NCBI GenBank assembly: GCA_022627515.1
Contig: JAKEGK010000051.1
Span: 1-47,304, forward strand
Length of the DNA stretch: 47,304 nt
Origin: Gammaproteobacteria bacterium
Lineage (GTDB): Bacteria; Pseudomonadota; Gammaproteobacteria; SZUA-152
Reading direction: 5' to 3'
Numbering within the stretch: position 1 is the stretch's first letter; the number at the start of each line of letters is the position of its first letter. Below the pieces are notes generated by a model, which saw nothing but the letters and a program-made list of their open reading frames with translations, did no database searches and had not been told where the DNA came from. A program made the translations under genes and the position numbers. Below, piece by piece: positions 1-8,511 of this stretch.

Positions 1-1
1 C

Positions 2-97
2 TGGTACGAGAACGAAGTTGGACGGACTGTTAAACTGCTGTCCGCTGGCGCCAATCCACGGTGGCATTTAACGCTGAAAAAAATCCCGCGCAAGTAA
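2..97 (+). CDS. C-terminal fragment of an unknown protein
   Basis: An open frame enters from the left edge and ends at a TAA at 95-97, giving the last 31 residues of a protein (it begins WYENEVGRTVKLL and ends KKIPRK). It converges on the LysR gene, whose stop lies 10 bp further on. The visible part is basic and has no motif I recognise. It could be a chance open frame, since only 31 codons are visible, but its position immediately before a convergent gene and the absence of other coding sequence favour a real gene end. Confidence 0.45.
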   Translation, partial: WYENEVGRTVKLLSAGANPRWHLTLKKIPRK

Positions 98-106
98 CCC
101 CTGCGG

Positions 107-1015
107 TCAGGCGGGCAGCTTCCATAACTCTTTGGCATGATGGATAACAAAATCCTTGAATGAAGTGGCGATGGGAGAGAGCCGCTTGCCTTTGCGGTAA
201 ACAATATACCAGTGACGCAGTATCGGAAATCCTTCAGCGTTGATGATGGCCAGCCGGTGTAATTCCAGCTCCAGTTCCAGGGTATGTATGGATACTATTC
301 CCAATCCAAGTCCTGCCTGTACGGCCTGTTTGATGGCTTCGTTGCTGCTCATATTCACGGTAGTCGCCAGTTCGGCGCCCTGCTCGAGAAAGAACCGTTC
401 AATTGCCGTGCGCGTGCCGGAACCTTCTTCGCGTAAAATGAATGTTTCCTTCTGCAGCTCGTGGATTGATACTTTGTTCTTGTTTATCAGATGATGATCG
501 GGCGCGGCAATGAGCACCAGCGGATTTTCCATGAAAGATTCCGCTTCCAGTTCCATTTCCGCAGGCGGTCTGCCCATGATGACGACATCGGTATCGTTAT
601 TTTCCAGATGTTGCAATAGTCCCTCACGGTTTGTGACATCAAGATTGATTTTGACGGACTCGTGTTCCTTGTTAAACGCGGCGAGAATGCGGGGCGCAAA
701 ATAATTTGCCGTGCTGGCAACAGCAATGGTCAGTTTTCCCTGTTTAACGCCTTTCAGGTTTTCAATAACACTTTCCGCTTCCTCAAGTTGTTGCTGAATT
801 GAGCGGCAGTAGTTATACATTTCATGACCCGCCTCGGTAAGATACACTTTCTTACCGATTTGCTCGAACAATGGCAGGCCGATGCTTTCCTCGATTTGCT
901 TGATTTGCATGGATACAGCAGGTTGAGTGAGGTGCAATTCGTCGGCCGCTTTGGTAAAGCTTAAATTTCTGGCCACCGCTTCAAGCACGGTTAACTGTCG
1001 AAACGTAATATGCAT
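107..1015 (-). CDS. LysR-family transcriptional regulator, CbbR-like
   Basis: A 302-residue LysR-type regulator. The N-terminal winged helix-turn-helix covers about residues 3-62, with the typical run FTKAADELHLTQPAVSMQIK near residue 20. The rest is the two-lobed effector-binding domain. The segments ASTANYFAPRILAAF and DVVIMGRPP closely resemble CbbR, the activator of Calvin-cycle genes. No RuBisCO or phosphoribulokinase gene is in the window, so the target is unknown and I give no symbol. LysR regulators usually act on the divergently transcribed neighbour, but here the next gene upstream (cnoX) is on the same strand 239 bp away. The ATG at 1013-1015 is the natural family start. Confidence 0.88.
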   Translation of the reverse strand: MHITFRQLTVLEAVARNLSFTKAADELHLTQPAVSMQIKQIEESIGLPLFEQIGKKVYLTEAGHEMYNYCRSIQQQLEEAESVIENLKGVKQGKLTIAVASTANYFAPRILAAFNKEHESVKINLDVTNREGLLQHLENNDTDVVIMGRPPAEMELEAESFMENPLVLIAAPDHHLINKNKVSIHELQKETFILREEGSGTRTAIERFFLEQGAELATTVNMSSNEAIKQAVQAGLGLGIVSIHTLELELELHRLAIINAEGFPILRHWYIVYRKGKRLSPIATSFKDFVIHHAKELWKLPA

Positions 1016-1254
1016 GGCTTCACCGGAAATCTTCCTGATTCGATTAAATAAACATCAGTAAATATTTATTGTTCGCGGATTTTTAATAGAGTTTAGACCA
1101 AAAACGCACCGTCCGTTAGCAGAAGAATTTCCCTATTTTTTTGCAGAGAATCAGCATCTGGAGATTGCTCCGGCATATTTTATTTATAGTTTACAAAAAG
1201 ATACTGCCGATCGCTGGGATACACCCACAGAGCGGCGGGTAAAAGGTGAAGGTG
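1016..1254. promoter_or_regulatory. Intergenic region holding the LysR gene's promoter
   Basis: This 239-bp non-coding gap lies upstream of the minus-strand LysR gene and downstream of cnoX. It contains an AT-rich interrupted palindrome at 1047-1070: AATAAA, 12 nt, TTTATT. It sits 32 bp before the LysR start codon, a plausible place for autoregulation. No strong rho-independent terminator for cnoX is visible. The operator role is inferred only from position and symmetry. Confidence 0.3.
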
Positions 1255-2106
1255 CTAGTTCAACAGGCTTGCCAGCGTCTTGCGCGCCGTGCGGACCCGG
1301 GCATCCTGCGGGCCCAGCAGGGTAAAAACGGACAACAGGGTTTTACGGGCGATATCGTCGTTGTAGTGGCGGTCTTTTTTAAGCACGTCGAACAACAGTT
1401 TAAAGGCTTCATCATAAGCCTGTTCATTGATGTAATGATTCGCCAAATCCAGGCGCGCCTGCAAATTCATGCCGTCCTCTTGTATCTGTGTAATTAAAGT
1501 TTGCTTGTCCGGCAGTGCGTGTGCTCGTTCAGCAAGTTCGATTTTGGTCAATAACTCTTTGACGGTCTCGGCAAGCTGCATATTGGCGGGCAACTCCGCG
1601 ATTAAATCTTTGGCCGCTTGCGGTTCGTCATTCTCGAACAACAGCGTAGCCTTGTTGATTTTCGCGTTGTAATTGTTGCCGTCCAGTTCAATGGCCTTGT
1701 CCAGCCACGCCAAAGCAGTTTGTCTATCGCCGCGCCCATAGATGGCCATTGCCTCCTGCCGTTTGATTTCGCTTTCATTGGGGATAATGCGTTCGAGAAA
1801 TTCACGAACCGCGGGTTCGGGCAGTGCGCCTGAAAACTCGTTGATAATTTTTCCGTTGTATACCGCCTTGACGCTGGGAATGCCGCGCACGCCAAATTGG
1901 CCCGCCAGGGCCTGGTTCTCATCCGCATTGACTTTCGCGAGTATGAATTTGCCCTGGTATTCCTCTGCAAGTTTTTCCAGGATGGGTTTTAAAATCCGGC
2001 ACGGGCCGCACCAGGGCGCCCAGAAATCCACAACCACGGGCACGGTTCTGGATTTATCGATCACTTCTGCTTGAAAATTTTGCGCTGATACGTCTTTTGA
2101 ATACAT
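1255..2106 (-). CDS. cnoX: Thioredoxin-TPR chaperedoxin CnoX (YbbN)
   Basis: A 283-residue protein, the usual length of CnoX/YbbN. Residues about 5-110 form a thioredoxin domain with the active site WCGPC (Cys33, Cys36) and the cis-proline segment GIPS. Residues about 115-283 are helical TPR-like repeats, ending in the conserved RKTLASLL tail. In E. coli, CnoX is a cytosolic holdase that protects proteins from oxidation by hypochlorous acid and passes them to GroEL and DnaK. E. coli CnoX has lost the resolving CxxC chemistry; this one keeps a full CGPC and should retain thiol reductase activity. It is divergent from putA, with about 200 bp between the start codons. Confidence 0.9.
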   Translation of the reverse strand: MYSKDVSAQNFQAEVIDKSRTVPVVVDFWAPWCGPCRILKPILEKLAEEYQGKFILAKVNADENQALAGQFGVRGIPSVKAVYNGKIINEFSGALPEPAVREFLERIIPNESEIKRQEAMAIYGRGDRQTALAWLDKAIELDGNNYNAKINKATLLFENDEPQAAKDLIAELPANMQLAETVKELLTKIELAERAHALPDKQTLITQIQEDGMNLQARLDLANHYINEQAYDEAFKLLFDVLKKDRHYNDDIARKTLLSVFTLLGPQDARVRTARKTLASLLN

Positions 2107-2302
2107 GCGGTGTTTTCCGATTACCTGACTGGGAAAATATTAACAACCAGCAAAAATAAAGGATTATTCGTGTTTGAAGGTTGCACAACGTGATGTAAAT
2201 ACGGTTATTTTTGCCATTTCACAGTCTATAGTATTGGTAAGTGATTTGCATAGCCTAAAAGAGATAAAAGAGATTTTTCCCACACCAGGTGACACATCAT
2301 TC

Positions 2303-5300
2303 ATGATTTTCGCGCCGCGTTATCTCGCTATCGGAGCCGACCGCCTGGCTTTGCAGGGCGCGTATTTGCTGGACGAAACTTTATGCGTCAATCAGCTCCT
2401 GTCGGAATTCGACAGTAATAAATATAAATCAGGCGAAATTCAGCAACACGCGATGCGCCTGGTGCAAGTGGTGCGCGACAAAACCCGCTCAACGGGCGGA
2501 TTGAATGCGTTTCTGCAGCAATATGATTTGTCGTCACAGGAAGGTGTAGTGCTGTTGTGCCTCGCTGAAGCATTGTTGAGAATTCCGGATGCGGAGACCG
2601 CGGATCGGTTAATCCGAGACAAGCTCACCCGTGCAAGCTGGGAACAACATCTGGGTCAGAGTGAATCGTGGCTGGTTAACGCTGGCACCTGGGGACTGAT
2701 GTTAACCGGACGCATCATTACCCTGGATCGCGCGGCGCAATCCGATCCATTGGCTCTGGTCAACAGCATGGTAAGCCGGGTGAGTGAGCCGGTTATCCGT
2801 GCTGCGCTCAAGGAAGCCATGCGCATCATGGGTCATCAGTTTGTAATGGGGCGCACCATTGAAGAAGCCCTGGAGCGCAGTGAAAATAATGAAAACCGGG
2901 TCTATCGATACTCATTTGATATGCTAGGGGAGGCGGCATTGAGCCGCCAGGATGCCGAGCATTATTTTGAGGTGTACCTGCGGGCCATTGAATACATCAG
3001 GAACCGGCGTGCCGGCAATCAGAGTATTATCAGTTCACCGGGCATATCAGTCAAATTATCCGCCTTGCATCCCCGTTTTGAATATGCCCAGCGTGAACGC
3101 GTGTTACTTGAGTTGACGCCCAGGGTAAAACAACTGGCCGAAGCTGCCCGGTTAGCCAACATTACCATGACCATTGATGGTGAAGAAGCGGATCGCCTCG
3201 ATATCACTCTGGATATGGTGGAGGCAATTTTGCAGGATCCGCAATTTGCGTCCTGGCGCGGTCTGGGAGTTGTGGTGCAAGCCTATCAAAAGCGGGCATC
3301 CCGGCTGGTTGACTGGCTGTCCTGGGCGGTGAATCACTATCAAAGAAAAATCATGGTGCGTTTGGTCAAAGGCGCCTATTGGGACACTGAAATCAAACGC
3401 GCCCAGGAGCAAGGCTTATCGGGTTATCCGGTGTTTACCCGAAAGCAGCATACGGATGTTTCGTATCTTGTGTGCGCGCAAAAGCTTTTATCGTTGGGTG
3501 ACAGGATTTATTCGCAATTCGCCACACACAACGCCCATACAGCCGCGGCGGTGCGGCAAATGGCGGGTAACCGCAGCAATTATGAGCTGCAGCGCTTGCA
3601 CGGCATGGGCGAAGTATTGTATCAGGCGCTTATGGATTCCAGTGACCCGCCGGTTTGCCGGGTTTATGCGCCCGTTGGCAGTCACAGGGATTTGTTACCC
3701 TACCTGGTCAGACGTTTACTGGAAAACGGTGCGAACACCTCGTTTATCAATCGAATCTCCGATGCCAGACTTCCCATCGAAGATATTGTCGCCGATCCCG
3801 TCCAATGGGTGATTGCATCCGGCCGGTCGCCGCATCCCCGCATACCCTTGCCGGAAGCAATTTATGGCGCAACGCGCAAAAACTCACAGGGAATCAATTT
3901 GGCGGATGAACCCGCTTTATTGTCGTTGCGGCAGGCCATGACAGCGTTTAAGCAATCAGCATGGACGGCGGCATCCGTGGTTAATGGTGAAATGATTGAA
4001 GGTGAACAATGTAACGTAGTGAATCCCGCCAATCATAACATCATCATTGGCAGACAAACGAATGTGGTCGCCGCACAGATAGAGCGAGCGCTCTCTATTG
4101 CGAAAGAGGCAAGCGCCGGATGGAACAAGGCGCCATTTGAACAACGCGCAGCGTTATTGGAGCGCGCGGCGGACAGTCTGCAGGATCAATTGGCCAGCTT
4201 TGCCTCATTGATCGTGACCGAAGGCGGCCGTTGCATCCCCGATGCGATTGCGGAAGTGCGCGAAGCCGGGGATTTTTGCCGCTACTACGCGTCTGTGGCG
4301 CGCTCGCAGTTTATGCAGCCTCATGAACTGTCCGGACCGACCGGCGAGTCCAATGTGTTATCCATGCACGGCCGCGGCGTGTTTGTTTGCATAAGCCCCT
4401 GGAATTTTCCGTTAGCCATATTTACCGGTCAGGTTGTTGCTGCGCTTGTTACCGGCAATAGTGTTATTGCCAAACCGGCCAGACAGACATCGCTGGTTGC
4501 CGCGCACATGATTCAGCTGCTGCACAACATAGGGATACCCAAAGACGTGCTGCATCTGCTGGTTGGTTCCGGTGCTGTTGTTGGAGATGTGCTGCTCAGG
4601 GATCAACGTGTCGGCGGCGTCGCATTCACGGGATCCACGGAGACCGCCACGCGCATAAATATTAATCTCGCCCAGCGCGGCGGCGCGATTGCACCGCTCA
4701 TCGCTGAAACCGGCGGCCAAAACGCCATGATAGTGGACAGTTCCGCCCTGCCCGAACAGGTGGTCAATGATGTGATGAAATCGGCGTTTAACAGCGCAGG
4801 CCAGCGCTGCTCTGCATTACGGGTGTTATTTTTGCAAAATGAAATTGCGCCCCGGGTTATTGAGTTGCTTGCTGGCGCCATGCAGGAAATACGGCTGGGT
4901 GATCCCGCTTGTCTGGCCACGGATGTCGGGCCGGTAATCGATAAAGCTGCGCAACGGAAATTGCAGCAGCATGTTGCTGCGATGATGCGACAAGGATCAT
5001 TGATATATCAAGTGCCGGTGCCCGGTGAACTCGCCGCGGGAACGTTTGTGGGGCCCTGCGCGTTTGAAATCCAGTCGCTGTCGATGCTAAAGCAGGAAAT
5101 ATTCGGTCCGGTATTGCATATTATCCGCTACGCGGCGAACCAACTGGATGATGTTATCGCGGCGATTAACGCAACCAGCTATGGATTAACCCTGGGAATT
5201 CACAGCCGCATCGAGGAAAAGGCCGATTACATTGCGCAACGGGTGCGTGTCGGCAACATCTATGTTAACCGCAATATTATCGGCGCATCCGTAGGTGTGC

Positions 5301-5443
5301 AGCCGTTCGGCGGAGAAGGGCTGTCGGGTACGGGACCCAAAGCCGGCGGGCCGCACTATTTATACCGTTTTTGCACCGAGCGCGTAGTGACCACAAATTG
5401 CGCGGCGATCGGCGGAAATGCAAGTTTACTTTCGTTAAAATAG
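2303..5443 (+). CDS. putA: Bifunctional proline dehydrogenase / P5C dehydrogenase PutA
   Basis: A bifunctional flavoenzyme that oxidises proline to glutamate in two steps. The frame is open from a TTG at 2174, but the first 43 codons do not resemble the family. The ATG at 2303 follows an AGGTGA 10 bp upstream and gives 1046 residues, right for a short non-regulatory (type A) PutA. The proline dehydrogenase barrel is in the N-terminal half, with RLVKGAYWD, FATHNAH and the flavin-binding run around CRVYAPVGSH. The aldehyde dehydrogenase follows, with ISPWNFPLAIFTGQ, FTGSTETA, the general base Glu802 in ETGGQN and the catalytic Cys836 in GQRCSALR. There is no N-terminal ribbon-helix-helix domain, so unlike E. 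coli PutA it should not repress its own gene. Confidence 0.95.
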   Translation: MIFAPRYLAIGADRLALQGAYLLDETLCVNQLLSEFDSNKYKSGEIQQHAMRLVQVVRDKTRSTGGLNAFLQQYDLSSQEGVVLLCLAEALLRIPDAETADRLIRDKLTRASWEQHLGQSESWLVNAGTWGLMLTGRIITLDRAAQSDPLALVNSMVSRVSEPVIRAALKEAMRIMGHQFVMGRTIEEALERSENNENRVYRYSFDMLGEAALSRQDAEHYFEVYLRAIEYIRNRRAGNQSIISSPGISVKLSALHPRFEYAQRERVLLELTPRVKQLAEAARLANITMTIDGEEADRLDITLDMVEAILQDPQFASWRGLGVVVQAYQKRASRLVDWLSWAVNHYQRKIMVRLVKGAYWDTEIKRAQEQGLSGYPVFTRKQHTDVSYLVCAQKLLSLGDRIYSQFATHNAHTAAAVRQMAGNRSNYELQRLHGMGEVLYQALMDSSDPPVCRVYAPVGSHRDLLPYLVRRLLENGANTSFINRISDARLPIEDIVADPVQWVIASGRSPHPRIPLPEAIYGATRKNSQGINLADEPALLSLRQAMTAFKQSAWTAASVVNGEMIEGEQCNVVNPANHNIIIGRQTNVVAAQIERALSIAKEASAGWNKAPFEQRAALLERAADSLQDQLASFASLIVTEGGRCIPDAIAEVREAGDFCRYYASVARSQFMQPHELSGPTGESNVLSMHGRGVFVCISPWNFPLAIFTGQVVAALVTGNSVIAKPARQTSLVAAHMIQLLHNIGIPKDVLHLLVGSGAVVGDVLLRDQRVGGVAFTGSTETATRININLAQRGGAIAPLIAETGGQNAMIVDSSALPEQVVNDVMKSAFNSAGQRCSALRVLFLQNEIAPRVIELLAGAMQEIRLGDPACLATDVGPVIDKAAQRKLQQHVAAMMRQGSLIYQVPVPGELAAGTFVGPCAFEIQSLSMLKQEIFGPVLHIIRYAANQLDDVIAAINATSYGLTLGIHSRIEEKADYIAQRVRVGNIYVNRNIIGASVGVQPFGGEGLSGTGPKAGGPHYLYRFCTERVVTTNCAAIGGNASLLSLK

Positions 5444-5460
5444 TTTTTGAACTATTTTTT
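5437..5460 (+). terminator. AT-rich stem-loop terminator after putA
   Basis: A perfect 9-bp stem AAAATAGTT / AACTATTTT (5437-5445 and 5450-5458) with a TTTG loop runs into a T-tract. The putA stop codon TAG (5441-5443) lies inside the left arm. The stem is weak because it is AT-rich, so termination may be partial. Confidence 0.5.
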
Positions 5461-5530
5461 AGTTGCTGAAGCCTGTATTAAAATCGTTTGCAAATAAACC
5501 AGCGTCAGGTCACAAATTAACGATAGCCCT

Positions 5531-7711
5531 ATGTTGCCAACAGTAACGGTTGATCGCACCCCGGTTTTAATGCGTGTCATGCGCCAACGGCCAGCTTTAA
5601 ATTTCCTGAAACGGGCAGTGCTTTGTGTGTGCCTGCTGCAGCTCCTGGCCTGCGGTGCTTCCGACAATGAGGTCACACCCGCCAACACTCCAGCGCCGGA
5701 CAAATCTTTTGAAAATTACATTGAGCTTGGTGATTTGCCGGCGTTACAGCAGCGCAAAAGACTGCGTGTATTGCTGAGTGACGCCAGTCTCGATGTGCCT
5801 TATTTGCCCAGGCAGGGACTGCCGGTGCATTTTGAAACCGACCTTATTGAACGGTTGGCCAGGCAGATCGGGCTGGAACCAGAATGGATCTATGCCGGGA
5901 ATTTTGATGATTTGTTGCCAATGCTGCTGGATGGTAAAGGCGATCTGGCCGCAGCGAATCTCACTATTACCGCACAACGCAAGGAACAGGTGGCGTTTTC
6001 CGTTCCAGTTACTGTCGTGACAGAGCAATTAATCACACGCGCCAACGATAATATAAAGTCCGCAAAGGAATTGCAGGGGCGTCGTGTTGCCGTGCAAAGG
6101 TCCAGTTCGTTTTGGGAGACGGTAGAAGCGCTAAAGCGGCAATTTCCTGGCATCAGTTTGCAGGAGGTTGAAGGTACCCGCTCCCTCATCCAGATTCTCG
6201 AAGGTGTGGCAAACAATGAATTTGATGTGACAGTGGCCGATAGTAATCTGGTCAAGGCTATCCTGCCCGTGCAGCCAAAATTGAAAGTGGCGTTTGATGT
6301 ATCCAAAGAACGTCCAGTTGCCTGGGCGGTCAGGCCGGACGCCGGTTTGTTGTTGCAGGAAATTAACCGGTTTATTACGGCGGAAAATTTAACGGCAAAG
6401 CGGCAGTTGGTGTACAAGGAGGATTTGGCCGGATTTAAAAAGCGCAAGGTGCTGCGCGTGCTGACCCGCAATAATGCGGCCACGTATTTTTTGTGGCGCG
6501 GCGAACTGATGGGTTTTGAATACGAGCTTGTGCGGCATTTTGCGCAGAGCCTGGGGTTGCGTCTGGAAATGATTGTGGTTCCCTCCCGTGAAGCGCTGAC
6601 GCAATGGTTGCTGGACGGCAAGGGCGACATGATAGCCGCGTCCATTACCATACCGGAACACATCGGCGATTCTCCGCTGCGCTATTCGCGTCCTTATGAC
6701 AAGGTTTATGAAATCGTGGTAGGTGGATCCGGTGACGCGGAAGTGGAAAATATCAATCAACTCAGGGGGAGAAGGTTTCATGTGCGTAAAAGCAGTTCGT
6801 ATTGGAGAACCCTTATGCAATATAACAAGAACGGCGCGGGCCTCAAAATTAAACCGGCGCCTGAGAATGAAGAAACAGAAGAAATAATTGCCAAGGTGGC
6901 CGCGGGTGACTATGACCTTACCCTTGCGGACAGTAATATCCTGGGCATTGAAATGACCTGGCGCGATGACATTAAAGGTATTTTGAACCTGAACGAGGAG
7001 ATGTCACATGGCTGGGTGGTGCGGGACGATTCTCCCCGGTTGCTCGACGCGATAAACACATATATTGGCAAGGAGTATCGCGGGGAGTTTTACAACATTA
7101 CCCGCAGAAAATATTTTGAGGAACCCAAAACCATCAAGCTGCGTCTCGAGGAACGCGCCGACCGTGGAATCAAGGGCAGATTATCTCCGTATGATGAATT
7201 CGCCAGGGAAATTGCTGACCAATACAATTTTGACTGGCGCATGATCGTGGCGCAAATGTATCAGGAAAGCCGTTTTGATCCACAGGCAAAATCGTGGGCG
7301 GGAGCGCGCGGATTGATGCAGGTAATGCCGCGCACCGCGTCGCAATTGGGAATAAAAAACCTCAATGACACCAGGCAATCCATTGAGGCGGGTGTGAAGT
7401 ATCTGGACTGGCTGCGGGAACGTTTTGAACCGGAGCTGCCGGTGAAAGACCGCATGTGGTTAACTCTGGCGGCATACAATGCAGGAGCCGGTCATGTGCA
7501 TGATGCCAGGAATCTGGCGCGGAAAATGGGTTGGGAACCCAATCGCTGGTTCGGACATGTGGAGCAGGCCATGTTGCTGTTGTCAAAAACCCGGTATGCC
7601 AAGGATGCCAAACACGGTTATGTGCGAGGCAGAGAACCGGTGAATTATGTGCGGGAAATCCGTGACCGCTTTGACGCTTATGTCAGATTGACACAACTTG
7701 CACAGGATTAG
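5531..7711 (+). CDS. Membrane-bound lytic transglycosylase, MltF-like, with two solute-binding domains
   Basis: A 726-residue lipoprotein. A hydrophobic segment ends in the lipobox LLAC (Cys41 lipidated). Two bacterial solute-binding domains of family 3 follow, about residues 78-295 and 307-530. They share internal repeats such as LLDGKGD at 132 and 360 and ADSN at 237 and 467. A C-terminal SLT transglycosylase domain spans about 553-690, with catalytic Glu579 in YQESRFDP, then ARGLMQVMP and AAYNAGAGHV. It should cleave murein glycan strands, leaving 1,6-anhydromuramyl ends, from the periplasm. MltF of E. coli has one binding domain (518 residues); this one has two. The start is uncertain: ATGs at 5570 and 5579 would give a more usual signal peptide. 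Confidence 0.88.
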   Translation: MLPTVTVDRTPVLMRVMRQRPALNFLKRAVLCVCLLQLLACGASDNEVTPANTPAPDKSFENYIELGDLPALQQRKRLRVLLSDASLDVPYLPRQGLPVHFETDLIERLARQIGLEPEWIYAGNFDDLLPMLLDGKGDLAAANLTITAQRKEQVAFSVPVTVVTEQLITRANDNIKSAKELQGRRVAVQRSSSFWETVEALKRQFPGISLQEVEGTRSLIQILEGVANNEFDVTVADSNLVKAILPVQPKLKVAFDVSKERPVAWAVRPDAGLLLQEINRFITAENLTAKRQLVYKEDLAGFKKRKVLRVLTRNNAATYFLWRGELMGFEYELVRHFAQSLGLRLEMIVVPSREALTQWLLDGKGDMIAASITIPEHIGDSPLRYSRPYDKVYEIVVGGSGDAEVENINQLRGRRFHVRKSSSYWRTLMQYNKNGAGLKIKPAPENEETEEIIAKVAAGDYDLTLADSNILGIEMTWRDDIKGILNLNEEMSHGWVVRDDSPRLLDAINTYIGKEYRGEFYNITRRKYFEEPKTIKLRLEERADRGIKGRLSPYDEFAREIADQYNFDWRMIVAQMYQESRFDPQAKSWAGARGLMQVMPRTASQLGIKNLNDTRQSIEAGVKYLDWLRERFEPELPVKDRMWLTLAAYNAGAGHVHDARNLARKMGWEPNRWFGHVEQAMLLLSKTRYAKDAKHGYVRGREPVNYVREIRDRFDAYVRLTQLAQD

Positions 7712-8511
7712 GACCACCATTTATCGTAGTGGATGTGATCTTCGCCGATATCGAGTTCCCCGCGCAGTTTATGCAGTATTTCAACCACGTTATCCACCAT
7801 CTGCGGCGGGCCACAAAGGTAATAACTGGAGCTTGCGGGCGGGCTGACCGCCCGCAACATGTCTGCATTAATTCTTCCATTAAATCGTTCGTGATGGTGG
7901 GTTGTCCGGCTGACGGTGACGAGACAGCGAAAATCCGGATTGGTTTTTTCCAGTGTACGCAGTTCTTTTTCAAACAGAAATTCTTCAGGTGTGCTGATAC
8001 TGTAAATCAACGTCACCGGCGTATGCGGCTTGTTGATCTGGATATGCTGGATCATGCTGTATAAAGGCGTAATGCCCACGCCGCCCGCAATAAACACGTA
8101 TGGTCCTGCGATGTGTTCCGTTAAATATACTTCACCCTTGGCCCGGGATATAAATATCTCATCGCCAATCTTGCAGGAATTATGCAGGTACGTGGTGAGC
8201 TTGAGTTCCGGCGCCAGCTTTACCGCAACCTCAATGCTGTGATTGGAGCCCGGTATGGAAGTAATGGAATAGCCGCAGTTATGGGTTTCATCGTCAATAG
8301 TCAGGTGTATGTCCACCCATTGACCGGGATAAAACCGGAAGTCTTGCGCGCCGTAATCCAGCGTAAACAATTTTACGTTAGGTGTTTTTTGCTGAATGGC
8401 TTTTATGTGGGTGACAAATTGCACGGGAATGAATTGACGTGAATTGGTCGTTGCGTTCAGGTAGACAAGATAGTTACGGTTTCGACGGGAGTGTCCGGAT
8501 TGTTGCCCCAA
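7708..8511 (-). CDS. FAD/NAD(P)-binding oxidoreductase (ferredoxin reductase-like)
   Basis: A flavin reductase of the ferredoxin-NADP reductase superfamily. An FAD-binding barrel has YPGQWVDIHL and the flavin motif CGYSITS. It is followed by a nucleotide-binding domain with VFIAGGVGITPLYSMI and the C-terminal YYLCGPPQMVDNVVE. No ferredoxin-type Cys cluster is present, so its electron partner is separate. The longest frame starts at an ATG inside the end of the upstream sulfurtransferase (55-bp overlap), and its first 25 residues look unlike the family. A GTG at 8422-8424, beginning VQFVTHIKAI, is an alternative start. Its stop overlaps the convergent MltF-like stop (7708-7711). The pairing with a rhodanese suggests a sulfur or thiol redox step, but the substrate is unknown. 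Confidence 0.82.
   Translation of the reverse strand: MGQQSGHSRRNRNYLVYLNATTNSRQFIPVQFVTHIKAIQQKTPNVKLFTLDYGAQDFRFYPGQWVDIHLTIDDETHNCGYSITSIPGSNHSIEVAVKLAPELKLTTYLHNSCKIGDEIFISRAKGEVYLTEHIAGPYVFIAGGVGITPLYSMIQHIQINKPHTPVTLIYSISTPEEFLFEKELRTLEKTNPDFRCLVTVSRTTHHHERFNGRINADMLRAVSPPASSSYYLCGPPQMVDNVVEILHKLRGELDIGEDHIHYDKWWS

Noticed and set aside
107-1015. Calling the LysR regulator a true CbbR controlling carbon fixation
   Set aside because: The protein is CbbR-like, but no Calvin-cycle gene is in the window, and such regulators also occur in non-autotrophs.
2174-2302. Upstream extension of putA from the TTG at 2174
   Set aside because: The 43 extra residues do not resemble PutA or a ribbon-helix-helix domain, and the ATG at 2303 has a ribosome site and the family start.
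5890-6663. 257-codon open frame antisense to the MltF-like gene
   Set aside because: The sense strand encodes recognisable domains; the antisense product is low-complexity and rich in Ser, Arg and Asn.
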